Notes: generated by a model not told the origin, from the sequence alone. Positions 53,990 through 63,414 are shown, counted from the stretch's first letter. The stretch is DNA of 64,000 bases from Burkholderia plantarii (GCF_001411805.1 NZ_CP007213.1:1488001-1552000), one strand, 5' to 3'. Numbers and translations are program-made.

Positions 53990-54063
53990 GGTTTCGTTCC
54001 GCTAAACGACTTGATTAGTATATTTTGATTTTCGAATCGATGCGGCGGCACTAGCCTTCAGGC

Positions 54064-55002
54064 ATGACCAGTGCATCGACACCGAACCCGGGCGGAGCCG
54101 CCGTGCTCCGCGATCTTTCCCGCCTGCCGCTTCCGGTGCTGGAAGCGCTGATGGTCGTGACCTGGAGTTCCGGCTTCGTCGGCATGCGGTTCTCGGCCGG
54201 CCAGGCGCCGATCTTCCTCGTGATGTCGTGGCGCCTGATCGCGGTATCGGTCTGCCTGCTGCCGTTCGTGGTCCGCGAGATCGGACGCGCGCCCGCGACG
54301 GTGCTGCTCCGCCAGGCGGGCATCGGCGTGCTGGCGATGGCCGGCTACCTGATCGGCGTGTCGAAGGGCATCGCGCTCGGCGTGCCGGCCGGCCTCGCCG
54401 CGCTGATCGCGGACCTGCTGCCGCTCGGCACCGTCCTCGTTTCCACCTTCGCGCTGCGCGAGCGGCATCCGCGCCGCGTCTGGGCCGGGCTCGCGCTCGG
54501 GCTGGCCGGCACGCTGGTGGTGTGTCGCGACGCGGTCGCGCTCGGTGTCGCGCCGGTCTGGGCCTACGCGTTGCCGGTGGCCGGCATGGCCTCGCTGGCG
54601 GTGGCGACGGTCTGGCAGCAGCGCGCCTCGCGCCGGCAAGCCGTGTTGAGCCCGCTCGGCACGCTGTGGCTGCAGTGCGCGGTGTCGTGCCCGGTGTTCG
54701 TGGGGCTGCAGGCGGTGCAGGGCCGTCTGTTGCCGATCGTCTCGGCCGGCTTCGCGGCCAGCGTGGCGTGGACCGTGATCCTCGCCACGCTCGGCGGCTG
54801 CGGGCTCTACTGGGCCTGCCTGCGGCGCTCGTCGCCGGCACGCGTGACGAGCGTGCTGTTCCTGAGCCCGCCCGTCACGTTCATCTGGGCATGGGCGATG
54901 TTCGGCGAGCCGCTGTCGTGGCCGATGCTGGCAGGCACGGCGATCTCGGGGCTCGGGGTACTGCTGATGGCGGGGCGCGGTGCCGGGGGCGGCGCGCATT
55001 GA
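54064..55002 (+). CDS. DMT superfamily (EamA) permease
   Basis: A 312-residue protein with ten predicted helices in two EamA repeats: MVVTWSSGFVGMRFSAGQAP opens the first, and LWLQCAVSCPVFVGLQAVQG starts the second; FLSPPVTFIWAWAMFGEPLS near the end is a conserved EamA block. Such proteins export amino acids or other metabolites from the cytoplasm. It diverges from a LysR regulator. Confidence 0.88.
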   Translation: MTSASTPNPGGAAVLRDLSRLPLPVLEALMVVTWSSGFVGMRFSAGQAPIFLVMSWRLIAVSVCLLPFVVREIGRAPATVLLRQAGIGVLAMAGYLIGVSKGIALGVPAGLAALIADLLPLGTVLVSTFALRERHPRRVWAGLALGLAGTLVVCRDAVALGVAPVWAYALPVAGMASLAVATVWQQRASRRQAVLSPLGTLWLQCAVSCPVFVGLQAVQGRLLPIVSAGFAASVAWTVILATLGGCGLYWACLRRSSPARVTSVLFLSPPVTFIWAWAMFGEPLSWPMLAGTAISGLGVLLMAGRGAGGGAH

Positions 55003-55161
55003 ACGCGTGGCGGGCGATGCGCGAGACGGATCGCCGTGCGAAGACGCAACAAGGCGAAGCAGACGGGGAGTGAAGCAGAAACGATGCATCGGGTTCGAGG
55101 CCAGTGCCGGTCATCGAACCCACCGGCGGCGCATGCCGCCGTCCAGCCGGGACCGTGACGC

Positions 55162-55293
55162 TTAGTGGACCCAGTGGCAGCTGCGGTGGTGGTGGTGGTG
55201 ATCGAAATGGCAGATCTTGTGCGGGCGGGCTTCCGCGTTCGTCACGAGGAGGGCGAGCGTCACGGCCAGAGCCGAAGCGAGCAGAGCTTTCAT
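55162..55293 (-). CDS. Small His-rich exported protein, 43 aa
   Basis: Reading leftward from ATG 55293 gives a clean Sec signal (KALLASALAVTLALLVTNAEA) and then a mature peptide RPHKICHFDHHHHHRSCHWVH ended by TAA at 55162. The mature part of about 20 residues has eight His and two Cys, an obvious metal-binding candidate for the periplasm. AGGA sits about eight bases upstream. The frame is too short for most gene callers, but the signal peptide and ribosome site make it convincing. Function unknown; copper, zinc or nickel handling is a guess. Confidence 0.75.
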   Translation of the reverse strand: MKALLASALAVTLALLVTNAEARPHKICHFDHHHHHRSCHWVH

Positions 55294-55505
55294 GGAGTGT
55301 CCTGAGCGGAGTGGTGTGGTTGTAACCGGGGCCGACATCGCCGCCTCGGATGCGATCCGCTGCGGCTTGGCGTCCGGGTTCGTCGTCGAACGACACGATC
55401 ATACGAATGCGCTTCATTTCAGGTGCAACGGTTTGTAACCGTGCATTTAAAACGGCATTCATTTTGCTTTCAACGTGGCGGCGCATGCATGACGCGTCAC
55501 GCCGC

Positions 55506-56015
55506 TCACACCGGAAACCGCGTGGTGGAGAGGATCTCCTTCAACACCACGAACGTGCGGATCTGCCGGACCCCGGGCAGGTAGAGCAGCTGTTCCGCGT
55601 GCAGCCGGTTGAAGGTTTCACTGTCGCGCGTGCGCACCAGCATGAAGGCGTCGAACTCGCCGGTCACCACGTGGCACTCCATGCAGCCCGACACCTTCTG
55701 CGCGGCCTTCTCGAACGCGGCGAACGACTCGGGCGTCGAGCGGTCGAGCACCACGCCGATCATCACGAGCATGCCCGCGTTCAGCGCCTTCGGTTCGAGC
55801 AGCGCGACGATGCCGCGAATCAGCCCGGCCTCCCTGAGCTTTTCCACGCGCCGCAGGCAGGCCGGCGGGCTCAGGTTCACGCGCCCGGCCAGCGCCACGT
55901 TCGAGATCGACGCGTCGCGCTGCAGCGCGCGCAGGATCGCGCGATCCACGCGGTCGAGCGCCGCGCCGGCGGCCACGGCGGTTGCCACGGACGCCGTTTT
56001 TTTTGTTGCGCACAT
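55506..56015 (-). CDS. acdR: Lrp/AsnC family regulator of ACC deaminase
   Basis: A 169-residue Lrp-type protein. After a short Ala/Thr-rich N-terminus, the helix-turn-helix is LDRVDRAILRALQRDASISN, VALAGRVNLSPPACLRRVEK (residues 20-60), then a RAM ligand domain (GMLVMIGVVLDRS, CMECHVVTGEFDAFMLVRT). It diverges from acdS with 193 bases between them, the arrangement seen for acdR/acdS in many proteobacteria, where AcdR with leucine and ACC controls acdS. Name given on that position. Confidence 0.88.
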   Translation of the reverse strand: MCATKKTASVATAVAAGAALDRVDRAILRALQRDASISNVALAGRVNLSPPACLRRVEKLREAGLIRGIVALLEPKALNAGMLVMIGVVLDRSTPESFAAFEKAAQKVSGCMECHVVTGEFDAFMLVRTRDSETFNRLHAEQLLYLPGVRQIRTFVVLKEILSTTRFPV

Positions 56016-56049
56016 GGATCTGATTTCCTAACAAAATTAATCAAAAAAT

Positions 56050-56103
56050 GAATCAAGCCTTCGAAACATCGGAAATCGACAATTGATTCGCAACCCTGAT
56101 TCG
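56050..56103. promoter_or_regulatory. Repeated TTGATTC motifs between acdR and acdS
   Basis: GAATCAA at 56050-56056 is the reverse complement of TTGATTC at 56083-56089, and TGATTCG recurs at 56084-56090 and 56097-56103, 13 bases apart. Repeated half-sites in the divergent region are consistent with an Lrp-type (AcdR) binding site. Confidence 0.4.
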
Positions 56104-56208
56104 TGCAGTCGTTTCTAACATATTCGCATCGTTTCGACGACAGGCGCGGGGGCCGGCACCGCCGGCGTCGAGCGGAACGTATCCATCCATCCGTTCAAGG
56201 AGCGAGGC

Positions 56209-57225
56209 ATGAATCTTCAGAAATTCCCGCGTTATCCGCTGACTTTCGGGCCGACGCCGATCCAGCCGCTGCGGCGGCTCAGCGCCCATCTGGGCGGCAA
56301 GGTCGAGCTGTATGCGAAGCGCGAGGATTGCAACAGCGGGCTCGCGTTCGGCGGCAACAAGACCCGCAAGCTCGAATACCTGATCCCCGACGCGATCGCG
56401 CAGGGCGCGGACACGCTGGTGTCGATCGGCGGCGTGCAGTCGAACCAGACGCGCCAGGTGGCGGCGGTGGCGGCGCATCTCGGCATGAAGTGCGTGCTGG
56501 TGCAGGAGAACTGGGTCAACTATGCGGACGCGGTCTACGACCGGGTCGGCAACATCCAGATGTCGCGCATCATGGGCGCCGACGTGCGGCTGGTGCCGGA
56601 CGGCTTCGACATCGGCATCCGCAGGAGCTGGGAGGATGCGCTGGCCGAGGTGCGCGCGGCCGGCGGCAAGCCGTATCCGATTCCGGCCGGCTGCTCGGAG
56701 CATCCGCTCGGCGGCCTCGGCTTCGTCGGCTTCGCCGAGGAAGTGCGCGCGCAGGAGGCGGAGCTGGGGATTCGCTTCGACTACATCGTGGTGTGTTCGG
56801 TCACGGGCAGCACGCAGGCCGGCATGGTGGTGGGCTTCGCGGCGGACGGGCGCGCCGACCGCGTGATCGGCATCGACGCCTCGGCCAAGCCGGCGCAAAC
56901 GCGCGAGCAGATCCTGCGGATCGCGCGCGGCACCGCCGATCGCGTCGAGCTGGGCCGCGACATCGGCGAGGCGGACGTGATGCTCGACGAGCGCTTCGGC
57001 GGCCCCGAATACGGCCTGCCGAGCGACGGCACGCTGGAGGCGATCCGCCTGAGCGCGAAGTTCGAGGGCATGCTGACCGACCCGGTGTACGAAGGCAAGT
57101 CGATGCACGGCATGATCGAGAAGGTGCGGCTCGGCGAATTCCCGGCCGGCTCGAAGGTGCTCTACGCGCATCTGGGCGGCGTGCCGGCGCTGAGCGCCTA
57201 CAGCTACCTGTTCCGCGACGGCTGA
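56209..57225 (+). CDS. acdS: 1-aminocyclopropane-1-carboxylate deaminase
   Basis: A 338-residue PLP enzyme that splits the plant ethylene precursor ACC into ammonia and 2-oxobutanoate. The PLP lysine is K51 (FGGNKTRK). The residues that separate true ACC deaminases from D-cysteine desulfhydrases are all present: Y294, E295 ([12 protein letters not shown]) and L322 ([10 protein letters not shown]). Length equals the family standard. The gene diverges from an Lrp-type regulator. The activity lets plant-associated bacteria lower ethylene and use ACC as a nitrogen source. Confidence 0.96.
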   Translation: MNLQKFPRYPLTFGPTPIQPLRRLSAHLGGKVELYAKREDCNSGLAFGGNKTRKLEYLIPDAIAQGADTLVSIGGVQSNQTRQVAAVAAHLGMKCVLVQENWVNYADAVYDRVGNIQMSRIMGADVRLVPDGFDIGIRRSWEDALAEVRAAGGKPYPIPAGCSEHPLGGLGFVGFAEEVRAQEAELGIRFDYIVVCSVTGSTQAGMVVGFAADGRADRVIGIDASAKPAQTREQILRIARGTADRVELGRDIGEADVMLDERFGGPEYGLPSDGTLEAIRLSAKFEGMLTDPVYEGKSMHGMIEKVRLGEFPAGSKVLYAHLGGVPALSAYSYLFRDG

Positions 57226-57390
57226 TGCCGCGGCCGGCCCGGGCCGTGCTCGCGGCCGGCAGGTGATCACGTTTCATGATCACGAGATCAACAATCACCA
57301 TTGGCAAGGCGCGGCCGCCTGCGGTCTACTGAGCGCCCGCCGCAGCGCGCCGATTTCCGGCGCGCGCGGCTCAGGTATTCGGAGACAGGC

Positions 57391-58164
57391 ATGGCAGACG
57401 TGACCACCCTGTTCCGGCTCGACGGGCGCCGTGCGCTCGTGACCGGGTCGGGACGCGGCATCGGCCTCGCACTTGCGCGCGGGCTCGCGCAAGCCGGCGC
57501 GAGCATCGTGATCAACGATCGCAATCCCGGGAAGGCCGCCGCGCTGGCGGCCGGCTTTCGCGACGAGGGCTTCGACGCCTCGCACGCGGTGTTCGACGTG
57601 ACCGATTCGGCGCAGGCCACGGCCGCGATCGACGCTTTCGAGGCCGAGGTCGGCCCGATCGAGATCCTCGTCAACAACGCCGGCATCCAGCGCCGCGCGC
57701 CGCTCGACCAGTTCGCGGACGACGACTGGCACGCGCTGATGCGCGTCAACCTCGACGGCGCGTTCATCGTCTCGCGCGCGCTCGCGCGCCACATGATCGG
57801 GCGCGGTCACGGCAAGATCATCAACATCTGCTCGGTGCAGAGCGAACTCGCGCGGCCCTCGATCGCGCCGTATGCGGCCTCGAAGGGCGCGCTGCGGATG
57901 CTGACCAAGGGCATGTGCGCGGACTGGGCGCGCCACGGCATCCAGGCCAACGGCCTCGCGCCGGGCTACTTCGAGACCGAACTGAACCAGGCGCTGGTGG
58001 CCGATCCCGCGTTCAACGACTGGATCTGCAAGCGCACGCCGGCCGGCCGCTGGGGCCGTGTCGAGGAGCTGTGCGGCGCGGCGGTGTTCCTCGCCTCGCC
58101 GGCGGCCGATTTCATCAACGGTCAGACGCTGTTCGTCGACGGCGGCCTGACGAGCGTGGTCTGA
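57391..58164 (+). CDS. idnO: SDR oxidoreductase, gluconate 5-dehydrogenase-like
   Basis: A 257-residue classical SDR: VTGSGRGIGLALARGLAQAG cofactor motif, INDRNPGKAAAL (an acidic residue after beta-2 combined with N-D-R suggests NAD(P) preference unclear), NNAGIQRRAPLDQF, ICSVQSELARPSIAPYAASK catalytic Ser/Tyr/Lys, and GYFETELNQALVAD. The NNAGIQRR and SVQSELARPSI blocks are typical of 5-keto-D-gluconate reductase. GGAGACAGG precedes ATG 57391. The next gene is an L-idonate dehydrogenase-like enzyme, so the pair would interconvert L-idonate, 5-ketogluconate and gluconate. Confidence 0.83.
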   Translation: MADVTTLFRLDGRRALVTGSGRGIGLALARGLAQAGASIVINDRNPGKAAALAAGFRDEGFDASHAVFDVTDSAQATAAIDAFEAEVGPIEILVNNAGIQRRAPLDQFADDDWHALMRVNLDGAFIVSRALARHMIGRGHGKIINICSVQSELARPSIAPYAASKGALRMLTKGMCADWARHGIQANGLAPGYFETELNQALVADPAFNDWICKRTPAGRWGRVEELCGAAVFLASPAADFINGQTLFVDGGLTSVV

Positions 58165-58235
58165 GCGCCGGGCGCTCCGGCATCCCGGGCGTTCCACCCC
58201 GGCGTTCCAGCATTGAGGATCAGGAGGAAACATCC

Positions 58236-59306
58236 ATGAGACTGCGTTGCATGTGTCTCGTCATTCACGCGCCGAACGACCTGCGCTACGAGGCGGCCGA
58301 CATCGAGGCGCCCGGCGCGGGCCAGGTGCGCGTGCAGGTTGCGATGGGCGGCATCTGCGGCTCGGACCTGCATTATTTCCGCCACGGCGGGTTCGGCGCG
58401 ATCCGGCTGCAGCAGCCGATGATTCTGGGCCACGAGGTGGCGGGCACGGTGGTCGAGACCGGCGAGGGCGTGAGCGGCGTGCGGGTGGGCGACCGCGTGG
58501 CCGTCAACCCGAGCCGGCCCTGCGGCCGCTGCAAATACTGCCTCGAAGGGCTGCCGAACCAGTGCCTCGACATGCGCTTCTACGGCAGCGCGATGCGCAT
58601 GCCGCACATCCAGGGCGCGTTTCGCGGCGCGCTGGTCTGCGACGCGGCGCAGTGCGTGAAGCTGGCCGATCACGTGCCGTTCTCGCTCGCCGCGCTGGCC
58701 GAGCCGTTCGCGGTCGGCCTGCATGCCGTGTCGCGCGCCGGCGCGCTGATCGGCCGGCGCGTGCTGGTGTCGGGCTGCGGGCCGATCGGCGCGCTGGTGG
58801 TGGCGGCGGCCCGCGCGCACGGCGCGCGCGAGGTGGTGGCCACCGACGTGGTGGACGAGCCGCTCGCGGTGGCGAAGGCGCTCGGCGCGGATCGCACCAT
58901 CAACGTCGCGGCCGATCCCGAATGGACGACGCCGCTCGCGGCCGACAAGGGCAGCTTCGACGTGATGATCGAGTGCTCGGGCAACGAGCGCGCGCTACGC
59001 GACGGGCTCGAGGTGCTGCGCCCGCGCGGCGTGGTGGTGCAGCTCGGCCTGGGCGGCGACGTGGCGATCCCGCAGAACGTGGTGGTGGCCAAGGAGCTCA
59101 CGATCTGCGGTTCGTTCCGCTTCCACGCCGAGTTCGCGCTGGCCGTGCAGTTGATCAACGAGGGGCGCGTGGATCTGGCGCCGGCCATCACGCGCGTGTT
59201 CCCGGCGCGCGAGGCGAACGAGGCGTTCGCGCTCGCCGGCGACCGGCGCCGCGCGATGAAGGTGCTGATCGATTTCCAGGACGCGCTGGCCGACGCCGGG
59301 GCCTGA
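58236..59306 (+). CDS. idnD: Zinc alcohol dehydrogenase, L-idonate 5-dehydrogenase-like
   Basis: A 356-residue medium-chain dehydrogenase. Catalytic zinc site: GGICGSDLHYFRHGGFG (Cys) and GHEVAGTVVETGEG (His-Glu); structural zinc cysteines in RPCGRCKYCLEGLPNQCLDM; Rossmann motif VSGCGPIGALVVAAARAHGA. AGGAGGAAA lies just before ATG 58236; ATG 58251 is possible. It would oxidise L-idonate to 5-ketogluconate, which the upstream SDR reduces to gluconate. A bidirectional terminator follows. Confidence 0.87.
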   Translation: MRLRCMCLVIHAPNDLRYEAADIEAPGAGQVRVQVAMGGICGSDLHYFRHGGFGAIRLQQPMILGHEVAGTVVETGEGVSGVRVGDRVAVNPSRPCGRCKYCLEGLPNQCLDMRFYGSAMRMPHIQGAFRGALVCDAAQCVKLADHVPFSLAALAEPFAVGLHAVSRAGALIGRRVLVSGCGPIGALVVAAARAHGAREVVATDVVDEPLAVAKALGADRTINVAADPEWTTPLAADKGSFDVMIECSGNERALRDGLEVLRPRGVVVQLGLGGDVAIPQNVVVAKELTICGSFRFHAEFALAVQLINEGRVDLAPAITRVFPAREANEAFALAGDRRRAMKVLIDFQDALADAGA

Positions 59307-59348
59307 TGCGCTGGACGGGGCGGTGGTTTCCTCGCCGCCCGAAACGAC

Positions 59349-59378
59349 AAAGGCCCGATCGCGACGATCGGGCCTTTT
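59349..59378. terminator. Bidirectional intrinsic terminator
   Basis: AAAGGCCCGATCG (59349-59361) pairs perfectly with CGATCGGGCCTTT (59365-59377) around a 3-base loop; the A-run on one side and T-run on the other let it act both ways. It separates convergent idnD and the ABC permease gene. Confidence 0.9.
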
Positions 59379-59417
59379 GTCTCGCGTCCTGCGCTTCGAG
59401 GCGGGGCGCGTCGCGCC

Positions 59418-60278
59418 TCAATGCCCCTCGTCGCCGGCGCCGCCGTTCAGCCGCGCGGCCAGCGTGCGCGCGGCCAGGTCGAGCAGGAAGCCGAGCACGC
59501 CGATCACGAGGATCACGGCGGTCAGCTCCGAATAGGCGAGCCGGTCGCGCGTGTCGAGGATCAGGTAGCCGAGGCCCGAACTGACGCCGATCATCTCGGC
59601 CGGCACCAGCACGATCCAGAGGATGCCGATCGCGAGCCGCACGCCGGTCAGCACGTGCGCGGCGACGCCGGGCACGTAGATGTGCCAGAGCATTTCGGCG
59701 CGCGTCGCGGCCAGGCTGCGGCCCAGCTCGATCCAGCGCCGGTCCAGCTGCGCGACGCCGGCCGCGGTGCTGAGGATCAGCGGCCAGACCGCCGCGAACG
59801 CGAGCAGGAAATAGACGGCGCGATCGCCGACGCCGAGCGACATCACCGCCACCGGCATCCACGACAGCGGCGAGATCATGCGCAGGAACTGCAGCGTCGG
59901 CGACAGCGCGTGCTCGAGCCAGCGCACGCGGCCGATCGCGAAGCCGGCCGGCACGCCGATCACGAGCGCCGCGCCGAGGCCCACCGCGATGCGGCGCAGG
60001 CTGGTGGCCACGTGCAGCAGCAGCTGATCCTCGCCGATCAGCGCCGGCAGCGCCTGCCACGCGCGCGGCGGCGAGAACTGCGCGAGCATCGCGTTGCCGC
60101 CGGCCAGCAGCGCCACGGCGAGCCACCAGACGGCCAGCGTCGCCGCGAGCCCGGCCGCGCCAAGCAGCACGGCGCGCCGGCGGCGCGCGGCACGGCGGCG
60201 CGCGAGGTCGGACGCGGCGGCGCCGTCGGGCGGGGCGAGGCCGGCGCGCGCGTCGCGTTCCTCGAGCACGCTAGACAA
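59418..60278 (-). CDS. ABC transporter permease (nitrate/sulfonate/taurine type)
   Basis: A 286-residue SsuC/TauC-type permease with six helices; SLRRIAVGLGAALVIGVPAG and the EAA loop ELGRSLAATRAEMLWHIYVP are characteristic. The TTG start at 60278 has AGGAG about eight bases upstream and overlaps the end of the binding-protein gene by eight bases; GTG 60269 is an alternative. Last gene of a five-gene minus-strand operon. Confidence 0.88.
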   Translation of the reverse strand: MSSVLEERDARAGLAPPDGAAASDLARRRAARRRRAVLLGAAGLAATLAVWWLAVALLAGGNAMLAQFSPPRAWQALPALIGEDQLLLHVATSLRRIAVGLGAALVIGVPAGFAIGRVRWLEHALSPTLQFLRMISPLSWMPVAVMSLGVGDRAVYFLLAFAAVWPLILSTAAGVAQLDRRWIELGRSLAATRAEMLWHIYVPGVAAHVLTGVRLAIGILWIVLVPAEMIGVSSGLGYLILDTRDRLAYSELTAVILVIGVLGFLLDLAARTLAARLNGGAGDEGH

Positions 60279-61461
60279 GAATCGTCTCCTGCCGCGTGTA
60301 GCCGGCCGGCTGCCCGAACGCGGCCATCCCGCCCAGCGCCTCGATGCTCTTCTTCACGAAGCGGTCGTCCACCAGATCGCGCGCCGCGAACGCCGGATCG
60401 AGCTTGCCGAGGAAATCGCTCGCGCCCTCGGTCTGCGTGTTCCTGAGCCGGCGCACCAGTTCCTCGGTGTAGCTCGGGTACGGATAGGGCTGGAAGTCGA
60501 TGCGCTTCTCGTGCCAGTCGGCGTGCTGGATCGCGCGGTCGCCCAGATAGCGTCCCTCGTCGCCCGCGGGCGGCGCGAGCACGCGTCCGAGCAGCGCCGA
60601 CGCATGTGGCGTGTAATGGTTCGGGCCTTCCTTCGACAGCAGCCTGGCCGCGTCCTGCGGATGCGCGCGGGTCCAGAGCTGGGCCTTGACGATCGCGTCG
60701 ACCACCTTCTGCGACCAGTCCGGGCGCCGCGTCAGGTCCTGCTCGTGCATGAAGATCGTGCAGCAGGCGTGGTTGCGCCAGACGTCGCCGGTGAAGCGCA
60801 GCACCTTGCCCACGTTCAGCTGCTCGGCGGCCGCGTTGAACGGCTCGGCCACGATGAAGCCGGCGATCTGGCGCGAGGCCAGCGCGGGCGGCATGTCGGA
60901 CGGCGACATCACGATCAGCGCGACTTCCCTCGGGCCGGGCGCGGCGCCTTTCTTCAGCACCGGGCGCAGGCCCTGCGCGCGCAGCAGGTCCTGCAGGATC
61001 ACGTTGTGGATCGAGTACCAGAACGGCACGGCCACGGTCTTGCCGCCGAGGTCGGCGAGCGAGCCGACCTCGGGCGAGACCGTGAGCGCCGAGCCGTTCA
61101 CGTGGTTCCAGGCCACCACCTTGGCCGGCGCGTGGCTGCCGTAGCGCGCCCACAGCGTCATCGGCGAGAGCAGGTGGACGACGTTGACCTGGCCCGACAG
61201 GAACGCCTCGACCAGCTGCGCCCAGCTGCGCAGCAGCGTCGGTTTCTCGGCGTGCAGGCCGGCGGCCTCGAAGTAGCCGTTGTTGTGCGCGACCAGCAGC
61301 GGCGCGGCGTCGACGATCGGCAGATAGCCGATCCGCACCGGCGCATCGGGCTCGGCGGCGGCGCGCGCCGACAGCGAACCGAGCAGCGGCGCGGCGCCGG
61401 CCACGGAGAACAGCGTCGCGAGCTTCAGCCATTCGCGGCGGGACATCGGAAATTGGCACAT
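60271..61461 (-). CDS. ABC transporter substrate-binding protein (NMT1/SsuA type), Tat signal
   Basis: A 396-residue periplasmic binding protein. The N-terminus SRREWLKLATLFSVAGAAPL is a twin-arginine signal. The mature part begins VRIGYLPIVDAAPLLVAHNN, then FLSGQVNVVHLLSPMTLWAR and GFIVAEPFNAAAEQLNVGKV, as in nitrate/sulfonate/aliphatic-sulfur binding proteins. I use ATG 61461; a start at 61512 (overlapping the ATPase end) is in frame and would lengthen the n-region. Ligand unknown. Confidence 0.87.
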   Translation of the reverse strand: MCQFPMSRREWLKLATLFSVAGAAPLLGSLSARAAAEPDAPVRIGYLPIVDAAPLLVAHNNGYFEAAGLHAEKPTLLRSWAQLVEAFLSGQVNVVHLLSPMTLWARYGSHAPAKVVAWNHVNGSALTVSPEVGSLADLGGKTVAVPFWYSIHNVILQDLLRAQGLRPVLKKGAAPGPREVALIVMSPSDMPPALASRQIAGFIVAEPFNAAAEQLNVGKVLRFTGDVWRNHACCTIFMHEQDLTRRPDWSQKVVDAIVKAQLWTRAHPQDAARLLSKEGPNHYTPHASALLGRVLAPPAGDEGRYLGDRAIQHADWHEKRIDFQPYPYPSYTEELVRRLRNTQTEGASDFLGKLDPAFAARDLVDDRFVKKSIEALGGMAAFGQPAGYTRQETILV

Positions 61462-61504
61462 CGTCAGGGTTCCACGGTGGGTTCGTCTGGATTCTTCGGG
61501 GGCG

Positions 61505-62284
61505 TCAGGCATCGCCACGAGCCGCGGCCGGCTGCATCGCGTCGTGCAGCGCCTGCAGGATCGGGATGCGCAGCGCGCCGAGCGCGTCGAGCTGGCTGTC
61601 GCGCGGCGCGGGGACGGCCACGCGCCATTCGCCCGCGAGCCGGCCGCCGTTGCCGAGCAGCACGACGCGATCGGCCACGCGCAGCGCCTCGTCGATGTCG
61701 TGGGTGACGAGCACGGCGGTCGCGCCGGTGCGGCGCACGATCTCGACCAGCAGTTGCTGCATGCCGGCGCGCGTGACTTCGTCGAGCGCGCCGAACGGTT
61801 CGTCGAGCAGCAGCGCGCGCGGTTCGCGCGCGAGGCTGCGGGCCAGCGCGGCGCGCTGCGCCATGCCGCCCGACAGCTGCGCGGGGCGCCAGTGGCGCGC
61901 ATGTTCGAGGCCGACCGCGCGCAGCGCGGCCGTGGTGCGCGCGCGGCGCGTGGCCCGCGACAGCGCCGGCTGGCGCGCGAAGTCGAGGCCGAACGCGACG
62001 TTGCGCTCGACGCTGAGCCACGGCAGCAGCGCGGGATGCTGGAACGCGAGCGCGATGTCGGCGCGCGGGCCGTTCAACGGCGTGCCGTCGACGCGCACGG
62101 TGCCGGCGCCGGGCGGCACGAGTCCCGCCAGGGCGCGCAGCAGCGAGGACTTGCCGCAGCCGCTCGGCCCGAGCAGCGCGAGGATCTCGCCGGGCGCGAC
62201 CTGCAGCGCGACCTCGCGCAGCACCTCGCGGTTCGGATAGCGGAGCGCGAGCCCCTCGACCTCGAGTCGCGCGCCGCCGCTCAT
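61505..62284 (-). CDS. ABC transporter ATP-binding protein
   Basis: A 259-residue SsuB/TauB-type ATPase: Walker A GPSGCGKSS (residues 39-47), Q-loop FQHPALLPWL, signature LSGGMAQRAALARSLAREP, Walker B ALLLDEPFGALDE and the switch His in VLVTHDIDEAL. The ATG at 62284 overlaps the stop of the acyl-CoA-dehydrogenase-like gene (ATGA). It powers the importer with the binding protein and permease that follow. Confidence 0.92.
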   Translation of the reverse strand: MSGGARLEVEGLALRYPNREVLREVALQVAPGEILALLGPSGCGKSSLLRALAGLVPPGAGTVRVDGTPLNGPRADIALAFQHPALLPWLSVERNVAFGLDFARQPALSRATRRARTTAALRAVGLEHARHWRPAQLSGGMAQRAALARSLAREPRALLLDEPFGALDEVTRAGMQQLLVEIVRRTGATAVLVTHDIDEALRVADRVVLLGNGGRLAGEWRVAVPAPRDSQLDALGALRIPILQALHDAMQPAAARGDA

Positions 62285-63414
62285 GCCGTCGCGGCCGGCT
62301 GGCGGTGGCGGGCCAGCTGGGTCTTCAGCTGCACCAGGCTCGGCGTGACGATCGGCACGAACGCGGCCTCGCGCACGCGGCGCGCGGTGCCGCCCTGGCC
62401 GCGCAGGTAGCCGCGTCCACCCACGGCCTGCACTTCGAGCGCGACGGCCGCCTCGACGCTGGCCACCAGCGCGATGCGCAGCTCGAACAGCTCGGCCGGC
62501 CGCGCGAGGAAGCTGCCGTCCAGCACGCCCGCGAGCAGCCGCTCGCGCTGCGCGGCCAGCGCCGCGCGGGTCGTCTCGATCTCGTCGGCGATCACGTCCC
62601 GCGTCGCGTGGCCGGCGTCGGCGGCCGCCGCCAGCGCGCGCCCGGCGAGGCCCACCGACATCCCGCATTGCAGCCCGAGGAACGCCGGACGCACGCGCGC
62701 GAGGAACGCCGGCGCGTCGGCCGCGATCCGCCACGAGGCGTCGAGCACGGTGCCGTCCACGCGCAGCGCGGCCGTGTTGGTGGCGCGCAGCGCGATCAGG
62801 TCGAGGTCGTCGCTGCGCGCGACGCCGGGCGCCGCGTGAGGCAGCGCGAAGATCGACGGCGCGGCGCCGTCGTCGTGCTCGAACGCGGCGGCCGCGAGGA
62901 AGCCCTCGGGGCGCAGGTTGGTGATCCACGGCAGGCTGCCCGCGAGCGCATGGCCGTCGGCATGGCGCGTCGCGCGCATCTGCAGCGATTCGATGTTCGA
63001 CAGGTACTTCATCGCGTTCGACAGGCCGGTGGCGCCGGCGATCTCGCCACGCAGCAGCGGCGGCAGCCAGCGCTCGCGCAGCGCGTCCTGGTCGGCGCGC
63101 AGCACGTATTCGATGAAGGTGCGATGGCCCCACAGCACGAACGCGGCCGCGAGCGAGTGCGTGGCGACTTCGGCCACCGCCTCGATCGCGTCGGCGATGC
63201 TGCCGCCCGCGCCGCCGTCGGCCACCGGGACGCCGAGGCCGAACACGCCGCCGCGTGCGAGCCGCGGCAGCAGCTCGGCGGCCAGCGCCGGTTCGGTGTC
63301 GAGCGATTCGGCATGTGCGTCGAGCCACGCGCCGAGCTCGGCGCGGGCGGACCGGTTCGGGGCCGGCGCGCCGGTTTCCGGCGTGGTGTCGGGCATCGGA
63401 ATCGTCGGGTTCAT
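62281..63414 (-). CDS. Acyl-CoA dehydrogenase-like flavoprotein
   Basis: A 377-residue protein of the acyl-CoA dehydrogenase fold, closest in layout to SfnB/DszC-type sulfur-acquisition oxidoreductases and related monooxygenases: GGVFGLGVPVADGGAGGSIA, ATGLSNAMKYLSNIESLQMR and the C-terminal helical bundle (VALEVQAVGGRGYLRGQGGT). The usual catalytic Glu of true acyl-CoA dehydrogenases is not evident. Set between an AhpD-like gene and an ABC importer with four-base overlaps on both sides, it probably oxidises the imported compound with reduced flavin. Confidence 0.8.
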   Translation of the reverse strand: MNPTIPMPDTTPETGAPAPNRSARAELGAWLDAHAESLDTEPALAAELLPRLARGGVFGLGVPVADGGAGGSIADAIEAVAEVATHSLAAAFVLWGHRTFIEYVLRADQDALRERWLPPLLRGEIAGATGLSNAMKYLSNIESLQMRATRHADGHALAGSLPWITNLRPEGFLAAAAFEHDDGAAPSIFALPHAAPGVARSDDLDLIALRATNTAALRVDGTVLDASWRIAADAPAFLARVRPAFLGLQCGMSVGLAGRALAAAADAGHATRDVIADEIETTRAALAAQRERLLAGVLDGSFLARPAELFELRIALVASVEAAVALEVQAVGGRGYLRGQGGTARRVREAAFVPIVTPSLVQLKTQLARHRQPAATA

